From UBA1941 sp046329575 (GTDB lineage: Bacteria; Bacteroidota; Bacteroidia; Chitinophagales; LD1): 64,000 nucleotides of DNA. Shown here piece by piece: positions 16,034 to 23,700 of the stretch. The notes beneath the pieces are model-generated. The model ran no database searches. It was not told the DNA's origin and worked only from the letters and a program-made list of their open reading frames with translations. The translations under genes and the position numbers were made by a program. How positions within the stretch are numbered: the stretch's first letter is position 1; each line of letters begins with the position of its first letter. Location of the stretch: the NCBI GenBank assembly GCA_046329575.1, contig JAXLUJ010000006.1, forward strand, positions 248,001-312,000, in the 5' to 3' direction.

Positions 16034-17004
16034 AAGCGGTTTTCATAAACGGAACAGCTTGCATTTCGCCGCAGCCGATTTTTGAAGGAAAAGAATTTCT
16101 TCAACAAATCAGCGCACCGCAAAACCATCGGTTGGTTTGCGCCGAGCCCGATTACAGCGCATTTTTCGAAGCTAAAAATTTGCGACGCATGGGTCGCCTG
16201 CTCAAATTTGGAACGGCCGCCGGATTGTTGGCGCTGCGCCGGGCCGGCATTGAAAAACCCGATGCCATCAATACCGGAACCGGTTTGGGATTGTTGGAAG
16301 ATTCTGGAAGATTTCTAAAAAGTGTGATCGACGCCCACGAGGATACGGTAAGCCCCACCGCTTTCATTCAATCTACACACAACACCGTAAGCTCCAATAT
16401 TTCTGTAATCACCGGTTGTCACGCCCACAACTTCACCTTTTCGCAAAAAGGATTGTCTTTCGAAACCGCATTGCTGGATAGTATTTTGTTGCTGGATGAA
16501 AATGAAGGCATGCAAAATATTCTAACCGGCGCTTATGATGAGTTAACAGATTACAGCTTTGCCATCATGCAGCGGTTGGGTGTTTTTCGCCATACGGAGG
16601 CTGCCGGCGAAGGCGCTGCCTATTTTTTATTGGGAAAGACGCGAACTGAAACTACATCAGCAGTTCTTTATGGAATGGAAACCATTCACGATCCACAAAA
16701 TGAAAGTGAGGTGGAATTGCAACTGCAGCATTTTCTGAAAGAACATCAAATAGAAACGGTTGATCTGGTAATCGACGGCAGTGCTGTGCCTTTCGTTTCT
16801 TTAGAAAATATCCCATCCGTTCCATTCAAAAAGTATTGCGGCGAATTCATGACGGCTTCAGCTTTCGGTTTATGGCTTGGAGTGCAAATCCTCTCACAGC
16901 AACACATTCCGGAAGTGTTACATGTTTCTGCCAAAAAACTGGATCGCATCCTTATCTTGAACCAATACAAAAAGGATCACAGTTTTATGCTTATCGGGAG
17001 GTAA
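16030..17004 (+). CDS. Ketosynthase-like chain-length-factor candidate
   Basis: A 324-aa KS-fold protein that starts at the ATG overlapping the previous stop (16030). Early motifs are KS-like (NLRRMGRLLKFGTAAGLLAL, PTAFIQSTHNTVSSNIS). Where a KS has its cysteine elbow, the protein reads FTFSQKGLSFETALLDS with no Cys, and the HGTGT and GHT histidine motifs are missing. Gln in place of the Cys is the mark of chain-length factors in type II polyketide and aryl-polyene systems, so I infer a non-catalytic partner of the KS just upstream. It is shorter than a full KS (about 400 aa). It is the last gene of the four-gene set; no reductase or dehydratase follows. Confidence 0.7.
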   Translation: MKAVFINGTACISPQPIFEGKEFLQQISAPQNHRLVCAEPDYSAFFEAKNLRRMGRLLKFGTAAGLLALRRAGIEKPDAINTGTGLGLLEDSGRFLKSVIDAHEDTVSPTAFIQSTHNTVSSNISVITGCHAHNFTFSQKGLSFETALLDSILLLDENEGMQNILTGAYDELTDYSFAIMQRLGVFRHTEAAGEGAAYFLLGKTRTETTSAVLYGMETIHDPQNESEVELQLQHFLKEHQIETVDLVIDGSAVPFVSLENIPSVPFKKYCGEFMTASAFGLWLGVQILSQQHIPEVLHVSAKKLDRILILNQYKKDHSFMLIGR

Positions 17005-17084
17005 CCTTTCCTCTCAAAATTCCTGATACAGGCAGTTTTAGGCCGTATTGATTTTATTTTATATTTTTCAGAAAACTATTTTCA

Positions 17085-18737
17085 ATGAAAAAAGCGCTAT
17101 TCGCTGTTGGTTTGCTTTGTTCGTCCTTTTCTGTTTTTGCAGGAAGCTATGATATTGTTTACAACATTCTGAACACTAAATGTCAGAACAGTGGTTGCCA
17201 TAGCAGCACCTCTTCCGATTTTCCAAAATTTGATGGAAGTTCAGGAACCGTTTACGCCAATCTCTTCAACGCCCCGCCAATGAACGCCGTGGCCGATAAT
17301 CGGGGCGATAAGCTCGTAAAGATCAATCAGCCGTATAGTAGCTTTTTATTGCGCAAATGCGGCGGATCGCTGGATACCGATCTGCAGGTGGAAGCCGGAG
17401 AAGGCGACAGCATGAAAACCATTAGCGGCGCTAATCTTTCTTTCAAAGAAATTGAATACATCCGTCAGTGGATTATCAATGGCGCTGCCGCATCCGGCAC
17501 TACCGTTGATACCGCCACCATTAATGCTTACTATGACGACGCATCTCGCGTACCATTTCTCCCAAAACCTACACTTCCTGCAGGCGGAAAACGGTTGCGC
17601 TTCGGGCCGATGTTCCTGCCCACCAATACCGAAAAAGAGTGGTTGCTGAAAAATGAAGTGGACTTCCCTTACGATGCTGAAGTGAACGAAATCGACGGCG
17701 CCATGAATATTCAAAGCCACCACTTTTTGTTGTTCCGCTTTCAGGATTCCGCCAGTGCCGCTGCCGAAAATCAGGGCCTGCGGATTGTTTCTATTTCAAC
17801 CGGAACTACTTCATTTGACGGCAATAAAGACCTCACCGGTGCCTGGCAAGGTTCAGAGGAAATTCACCTTCCTGCCGGTACCGCCATGTTCTGGCCCAAA
17901 CAAACCTGGCTCGATTACAACTATCATTGCAAAAACGTTACGCCAAAAATTCTTCCTGTAGATTTTTATATCACACTGAAATACCGCGAGCATTTGCCTT
18001 CATCAACTGTGGTAGAAATGAAATCGCACCTTTCCAACAATCCATTCTTCAGCGTTCCCGCAAATAGTGTAAAAACGGTTACCTATAACGATGCCGATAA
18101 TAACACCAATGAAACCCGCTACCTGTGGATGTTGTCATCGCATACTCATAAATACGGAACCGGTTTCGACATTTTTACCAAAAACACTTCAATGCCAGGT
18201 AATATCGGCGATACCATTTACAAAGGCACTTACGACTATGCACATGGCAATGAGTTAGGTTATTACGACTGGCAACACCCAAGCATCCGGTTCTTCGATC
18301 CGCTTTACAGCGTGAACATGATGCAAGGGATATTCTGTAAAACTACATGGAACAACACTTCTTCATCCACACTTACTTTTGGTTTAACCACCGATAAGGA
18401 AATGCAGTTGTTCTACTACATGTACACTTTACAATTGCCCGTAGTGCAGCCCAATGGCATCAGTAATTTTGAAGATGGAAATTCAGTGCATGTGGTGCCC
18501 AACCCGTTGCAGGGCGCGGGGTTGCTGATTTATCAATTGAAAGAGCCCGGAACCGTTGATATTACCGTTACCGATATCACCGGTAAATTGATCAGCCGCA
18601 GTTCGCAGGAACACCAAAATGAAGGAACGCATCAGGTGGCGCTCAATGATAATGGAGCACTGCCTAACGGTATCTATTTTGCACGATTGCATTGCAATGG
18701 AAAGAATATCACACAGAAGTTTGTAGTTGGAAATTAA
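17085..18737 (+). CDS. Secreted PHM-like copper monooxygenase with heme-type motif and T9SS tail
   Basis: A 550-aa exported protein. Residues 1-19 are a signal peptide. A c-type-like motif CQNSGCH (C33, C38, H39) is a CX4CH variant of CXXCH, as seen in some planctomycete-type cytochrome domains. The middle part resembles the copper type II ascorbate-dependent monooxygenase fold (PHM/DBH): HHFLLFRF for the first copper site, then HTHKYG and a later Met (MMQGIFCKTTWNNT) for the second. The last 80 residues (VHVVPNPLQG.., DITGKLISRSS, LPNGIYFARLHCNGKNITQKFVVGN) form a T9SS type A sorting domain, so it is cell-surface or secreted. Substrate unknown. It is alone, with a strong terminator after it. 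Confidence 0.78.
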   Translation: MKKALFAVGLLCSSFSVFAGSYDIVYNILNTKCQNSGCHSSTSSDFPKFDGSSGTVYANLFNAPPMNAVADNRGDKLVKINQPYSSFLLRKCGGSLDTDLQVEAGEGDSMKTISGANLSFKEIEYIRQWIINGAAASGTTVDTATINAYYDDASRVPFLPKPTLPAGGKRLRFGPMFLPTNTEKEWLLKNEVDFPYDAEVNEIDGAMNIQSHHFLLFRFQDSASAAAENQGLRIVSISTGTTSFDGNKDLTGAWQGSEEIHLPAGTAMFWPKQTWLDYNYHCKNVTPKILPVDFYITLKYREHLPSSTVVEMKSHLSNNPFFSVPANSVKTVTYNDADNNTNETRYLWMLSSHTHKYGTGFDIFTKNTSMPGNIGDTIYKGTYDYAHGNELGYYDWQHPSIRFFDPLYSVNMMQGIFCKTTWNNTSSSTLTFGLTTDKEMQLFYYMYTLQLPVVQPNGISNFEDGNSVHVVPNPLQGAGLLIYQLKEPGTVDITVTDITGKLISRSSQEHQNEGTHQVALNDNGALPNGIYFARLHCNGKNITQKFVVGN

Positions 18738-18751
18738 AAGCTCCTGCGCAT

Positions 18752-18790
18752 AAAAAAAACGCCTTGAGAACATCTCAAGGCGTTTTTTTT
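18752..18790. terminator. Bidirectional rho-independent terminator
   Basis: An 11-bp perfect stem, ACGCCTTGAGA and TCTCAAGGCGT, with loop ACA, is flanked by eight A on the left and eight T on the right. It ends both the monooxygenase gene (plus) and the SET-domain gene (minus), whose stop codon lies at its edge. Confidence 0.92.
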
Positions 18791-19172
18791 ATGTCTTTTC
18801 GAACCATACCGGTGTATCGTTATTAGCTTCGCCATTGTAGTTCACCGTCAATTCTTCACCCGGCTGAATGTCGCGCAGCGTCACAATTTGAATCACTTCA
18901 TCTTCATAAAATGTAAGGTATTCGCAATTGGCCGGCACGCTGTGATTATATAACGATACATTACCCAATGCAATAGCATAAGTTTGGGGCGAATCGTTCC
19001 ACAGAAAATAATAGTTGTACAAAAAAGTTTGATCGATGAGCGGCTTGTCGCGCTCCGGCAAAACAATTACCGGAGCAATTTCTATCAATGTGCCTTTGGC
19101 TATAAAAGCATTCGTAAAAACGCCTCTGCCCTTACCTTCCGAACTATCGATGTATAAACACTGCAATTGCAT
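18789..19172 (-). CDS. SET-domain protein
   Basis: A 127-aa protein consisting of a SET domain only: GKGRGVFTNAFIAKGTLIEIAPV at the start, then YNHSVPANCEY (the NHS..N.. motif) and GEELTVNY near the end. These are the cofactor and active-site motifs of SET methyltransferases, so a protein-lysine methyltransferase is likely; no pre- or post-SET zinc cysteines are present. Substrates of bacterial SET proteins of this size are mostly unknown. It lies 8 bp downstream of yggS on the same strand, so it is probably the second gene of that operon, and it ends in the bidirectional terminator. Confidence 0.85.
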   Translation of the reverse strand: MQLQCLYIDSSEGKGRGVFTNAFIAKGTLIEIAPVIVLPERDKPLIDQTFLYNYYFLWNDSPQTYAIALGNVSLYNHSVPANCEYLTFYEDEVIQIVTLRDIQPGEELTVNYNGEANNDTPVWFEKT

Positions 19173-19180
19173 ATTTATAA

Positions 19181-19831
19181 TTAACGCGCGCCGAACAAAA
19201 GACTTCCTATACGAATAATAGTGGCGCCATGTTCCAGCGCAATTTTATAATCACTGCTCATGCCCATTGATAATTCGCAAAATTGGTGTTGCCCCGGAAA
19301 ATAATTCTGCTTCACTTTATCAAACAGCAAACGCAACCCTTCAAACTCAGCAGCCACAACGGTTTCGTTATGAGTGTTGGTGGCCATACCCATCAATCCG
19401 GCAATGCGAATATTTTTAAGCGGACGTTCGCCTAACTGATCCAGCAACTGAAACAATTCCGGTTCTGAGAGACCGAATTTGGTTTCTTCTTTTGCAATGT
19501 GAATTTGCAGCAACACATCAATGGTTCGGGAACATTTCGCGGCCTGACGGTTACATTCTTCCAGCAATTTGAAGCTGTCAATGGAATGAATCATTTTCAC
19601 GAAGGGCGCAATAAACTTTACTTTGTTGCTTTGCAAATGACCGATCAAATGCCAGGAAATATCTTTAGGCAAGGCTTCATATTTGGGCAGCAGTTCCTGC
19701 ACGCGGTTTTCGCCAAACAAACGCTGCCCTTTTTGGTACAGTTCCAGAATTTCTTCGTTCGATTTGGTTTTTGAAACCGCAAGTAATTTAGCATGCTTCG
19801 ATTCTATTTCGGTCAGCAGTTCCTTGTACAC
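19181..19831 (-). CDS. yggS: YggS-family PLP homeostasis protein
   Basis: A 216-aa single-domain alanine-racemase-fold protein (PLPBP/YggS). It binds pyridoxal phosphate without known enzyme activity and keeps PLP and amino-acid pools in balance. The PLP lysine is in LLAVSKTKSNEE; GENRVQELLPKYE, WHLIGHLQSNKVK, MIHSIDS, GLSEPE, GLMGMAT and SMGMSSDYKIALEHGATIIRIGSLLFGAR are all family marks. Length is slightly below the usual 225-235 aa at the N-terminus. It is divergent from the DUF4296 gene (24-bp gap) and upstream of the SET gene. Confidence 0.93.
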   Translation of the reverse strand: MYKELLTEIESKHAKLLAVSKTKSNEEILELYQKGQRLFGENRVQELLPKYEALPKDISWHLIGHLQSNKVKFIAPFVKMIHSIDSFKLLEECNRQAAKCSRTIDVLLQIHIAKEETKFGLSEPELFQLLDQLGERPLKNIRIAGLMGMATNTHNETVVAAEFEGLRLLFDKVKQNYFPGQHQFCELSMGMSSDYKIALEHGATIIRIGSLLFGAR

Positions 19832-19855
19832 AATTGCTTTATTAAGTTTGTGCGA

Positions 19856-20200
19856 ATGTACGCTAAGCGAATATCATTTTTGTTGTTGCTCGGTTTGTTT
19901 TCCTGCAAGGAGGCCAAAGTGCAACCGCCTGCTGATGTAATTCAACAGAAAGAAATGGTGCAAGTGTTGGCCGACGTTCACATTGCCGATGCCGTGGTGG
20001 AAAAACGCAGCAGTCCTGAAAAGCCCGATACGGCCCTTACTGCGGCCATGTACAGCGAAATTTTTCGTATTCATCACATTTCGCGAAACGATTTTTACAA
20101 AAGCTATCATTTTTACGAGCGCCATCCCGAGTTGATGAACGAAATGTATCCTGATGTGATCAACGAACTCAGCCGCCGCCAGGCGGAATTGGCGAAGTAA
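19856..20200 (+). CDS. DUF4296-type lipoprotein
   Basis: A 114-aa protein when started at the ATG at 19856, which gives a proper lipoprotein signal (MYAKRISFLLLLGLFSC; acylated Cys at 17). An in-frame ATG at 19793 lies inside yggS and would put 21 residues before the signal, so I reject it. The mature part (PPADVIQQKEMVQVLADVHIADAVVEKR, then RNDFYKSYHFYERHPELMNEMYPDVINEL) matches the Bacteroidota family DUF4296, whose role is unknown. Predicted outer-membrane lipoprotein. Divergent from yggS. Confidence 0.85.
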   Translation: MYAKRISFLLLLGLFSCKEAKVQPPADVIQQKEMVQVLADVHIADAVVEKRSSPEKPDTALTAAMYSEIFRIHHISRNDFYKSYHFYERHPELMNEMYPDVINELSRRQAELAK

Positions 20201-20287
20201 GCGCAGTAGCAAGCAGACAGTAGCAAGTAGAAAATTGTTAGTAAAAAGCATAGCATCCCTGGAAAGCCACACTTTACTTGTATCTTA

Positions 20288-20441
20288 CAACTCAAAGCTC
20301 GAAACTCGTAACTCGTAACTCGTAACTCGTAACTCGAAGCTCGAAGCTCAAAGCTCGCTGCTTGCTACTTGCGTCTTGCGTCTTGCTACTTGCTACTTGC
20401 ATCTTGCGTCTTGCGTCTTGCATCTCGCATCTCGCATCTCA
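20288..20441. repeat. Array of 22 degenerate 7-bp units (nnnCTyG)
   Basis: Twenty-two heptamers in unbroken register. They pass through blocks: AAGCTCG/AAACTCG, then TAACTCG four times, AAGCTCG/AAGCTCA, CTGCTTG, CTACTTG, CGTCTTG, CATCTTG, then CATCTCG and CATCTCA. C and T at positions 4-5 are invariant. Units of one type cluster, as expected of local slippage or templated copying. The array at 30932-30994 contains the reverse complement of the same units. Confidence 0.85.
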
Positions 20442-20452
20442 CTTTCTCTTTT

Positions 20453-20616
20453 CCGGGCGTGTCCCTCGCGCCGCCTGCTGCATGCGGTATTCATCATGAG
20501 GTGAAGTTTTAGGCGGCGCTCGGGCCGGGCTGCTACAGGGTACGCTTCGCTTCCGTGCTCAGTCGTTCCTCCTTCGCACCGCTCGCTAAAGCTCGCGCCT
20601 TCCGCATCCCTCACGC
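20453..20616 (+). repeat. Dispersed GC-rich intergenic element, copy C
   Basis: Starts CGGGCGTGTCCC and ends TTCCGCATCCCTCACGC. The core 20527-20616 matches copy D (26766-26855) at about 83 of 90 positions by eye. C and D are in the same orientation and flank the 1945-aa gene. Confidence 0.85.
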
Positions 20617-20734
20617 ACATCGGCGCACTCATCAAATATAAATTCTGATGCAATCTCAGCATCCGGCCGCTCAGCCATCTCCAGGTTTAACAACTATTCC
20701 AATTGAAGTCATACCTAACGAATCCAGATTGCCC

Positions 20735-20742
20735 TATATTCG
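20735..20742 (+). promoter_or_regulatory. Promoter -7 box of the 1945-aa surface protein gene
   Basis: TATATTCG (one mismatch to TAnnTTTG), 13 bp before the first ATG at 20756 and 25 bp before the ATG at 20768. The short distance favours 20768 as the true start. Confidence 0.45.
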
Positions 20743-20755
20743 CCGCCCCTTATAA

Positions 20756-23700
20756 ATGATTGATTATATGAAGAATATTGCATATATATTCCAATTTTCG
20801 CTACTGGTTTTTTTATCAAATTCCCTATTGGCGCAGGTTCCAGGCTGTGTATCCGGCGGCGATCAAAATACGTACGGTACCAATCAATGGAATGTTTACC
20901 GATATAGCGGCACGAACTCGTTCACATCTTACCAGAATTATTATGTGGATGCCACAAATTTTAACAGAAACGGATCTTCGCAGTTTCCATCCTGCGTTCC
21001 AACCACTGCATTTACGCTGCGCCTGAAAAACAAGCTTACCAGCCAGCCTGCTGGTTTTTACCGCATTGTTGCCGGCGGCGACGATGGTTATCGGTTTAAT
21101 GTAAGCAGCAGCGCCATCACCACATCTAATGCCAACATATCTTCTATTACGTGGACCGGTTCCTGGGCCGATCAGGGTTATACCACTTCCACCTCCACTT
21201 TTTACTGGAGTGGTGGCGATATGTACCTGATTATGGAATATTATCAAAATGGCGGCGGTTATCAGGCATCGTTCAATATCTGCCAGATCGGAAGCGGTGA
21301 TAAATCTTTCGGCACCTACCCTACCTGGAAAAGCAACTTCTTTAATGCCAACAATAATTTTTCCGATGCTTCTTATGTGGGCAATAACACCTCCTCAGCG
21401 CCGGCCACCGGTTCGCCGCATGTAGGTATTCTTGACCAGTGGTTCAATAGTGCGGCTCCTTCTTTGCTTTCAGCCAGCCCGGCCGTTGGCAATTGTAATT
21501 TAACTTGTCCGGCTACCAATTTCAGCGCACGTTATCGCACCAATAAAACCTATACCAATGGAATTTATGCCTTCCGGACGGCAAATGGCAACAACACCAA
21601 CGCCAATGATGACGGGGCGGGCTTAACCATTAATGCCGGAGCGAATGTGGACGGCGTGAGTTACATTTCTAATTTATCGTGTGTTACCTGTAATTCGCAA
21701 GTTCAGGTGGCCGATCCTGTTGCGCTGAACGGCACCTATAGTTTGATTTATGATGTAGTACAAGGCGGCGGCGATGCGCGCGCGGCACTGAATGAATGTC
21801 AAATGGATGCCGGCGGAACAGCCGGATCACTTGGCGATGCAACTACGGCGGGTACTTCTGCCTGGAATGTGTATTACTATAACTATAATTCCGGTTACGA
21901 CTTTTCTACCAAATATTATCGCGGCACCAATCAGTTAGGTTCCAGCACTACTACCTCGGCCTCCTTTAATGGTGCCAGTAATGTAAGCTGGCCAAGCGGA
22001 ACTGCCCCTACGCGAACCGGCCAAACCTGCAGCACCACCCTGAATAGCGATTTTTCACTCAAAGCATTACTTACCCGAAGTTTCAACAAAGGGATTTATA
22101 CTTTTCAAACCGGCGCCGATGATTATTCAATTATACGAATTAACGGAGGCAGTTGGCTGAACACTCAAAGCGCCTGTTGCCAAAGCAACACCACTACGCA
22201 ACCTATGAATGGCAATACGGCGCTGGAATACTGGATGTACGATAGCGGCGGCGATGGCACCGCTTTAGTAAACATCAATTGTGTTACTGCCGTAGCCGGA
22301 ACCCTCACCTCGAATCAGGGTTGCAACGGCACGGGCAATCATACCCTCAGTTGGACGGGAGGCACGGGCTACTACACTTTGGAAAGCTCTACTGATGGAA
22401 CTACCTATAGCACTGCAAGCGGCGTAAGCGAAACCAACACCGTTGCCGCAGCTACCGGTTCATGGAGTGTGAACCCATCCGTATCTACATTCTACCGCGT
22501 GCGCGTGGAAAGCTGTAACGGCTCGCCAATTTATTCCAACATCATACTGGTTCAGCGCACAGGCACTAACACCGGAAATCTGGTGGTTTCGAGCAATATC
22601 AGCATGTTTGGTACCTACAACATTGCCGGCGATTTCACCGTTAACAGCGGTGTTACCATTACGATGGTTCAAGGATGTCCGTTGGTGGTAAACGCCGCTA
22701 ACATTACCATGAACGGGACCATTAATGGTCAGGGCAAGGGATATTTAGGAAGTACCAGTGCAGGTACCGGAGGTCAAAACTGGGGGGCCACCAACACCCA
22801 GAATTGTGGCGGAGGTACAGGTGGCGGCGCAGGGGCAGGACCTGGAGGCGGCAGTGCCGGAGGCTCGGGTGGTACCGGCGCCCGTCAAGGTCGCGGCGGA
22901 TCATGTAGTTCGGGATATTGCAGTGGCTCTGGCCCGAATGGCTATAACGACGGCGGCGGAGGAGGTGCCGGCGGAGCTGGTGGCAGTTACGGCGGCGCCG
23001 GCGGGGCCGGTGGTGATGGTGCCCGCGGCGGTTGGTTTAGCGCGCCCGACTGGGGATGTAACACCGCAGCCTGCGCAGGAAACGCAGGAGGAACAGGCGG
23101 GTCAGCGGCAGCAACTTATGGTACATCAAACGGCTCTGATATCGATATGGGTTCAGGTGGTGGCGCAGGTGGTGGTGGCGGCGGCGGCGTAACTGCCGGA
23201 ACCGCCGGAACTTCAGGCGGTAATGGCGGAGGAGCAGTGTCGCTGATAGCATGTAACTCCTTAACTGTTGGCGGAACGATAAATGTGAATGGCACTGCCG
23301 GTACCAATGGCGGTGGCCGCGGCGGTGATGAAAACGATGCCTCTAATGATCTTACTCCAGACGCTGCCGGATGGTACACCTGCGGAACTTTTGTGGTAGA
23401 TAATTGCTGGTCGAACCGGGCGTTGATGGGTGGCCAGGGCGGCGGCGCTGCAGGAGGTTCAGGAGGTGGCATTCTACTTCAGGCCTTCGGGCCGGTAACT
23501 GTTTCCGGAACGCTTTCTGCAATTGGCGGCAATGGGGCCGCAGCTACCGGATATCCTTCCTCGGCAAATGCCAACTACACCGGCTCACCAAAATCATGGG
23601 GTAGTAATAACGGATATAACGGCATTACCCTTTCGCTTTATGGCTATTACAACGCCCAAAATGGCGCAGCCGGTGGTGGAGGACGAATCAAGATCTTCTA

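Larger units (their letters stand above)
20201..20755. other. Non-coding spacer: 7-bp array, repeat element, promoter
   Basis: This 555-bp spacer holds the 22-unit heptamer array (20288-20441), then the GC-rich element copy C (20453-20616) and a promoter -7 box (20735-20742) before the 1945-aa gene. No hairpin terminator with a T-tract was seen after the DUF4296 gene. Confidence 0.7.

Noticed and set aside
20288..20441. Possible CRISPR array
   Set aside because: The period is 7 bp with no spacers, and no cas genes are present.
22758..23192. 144-codon alternative frame and several antisense frames in the Gly-rich region
   Set aside because: They follow from the GGN-rich composition of the 1945-aa gene.
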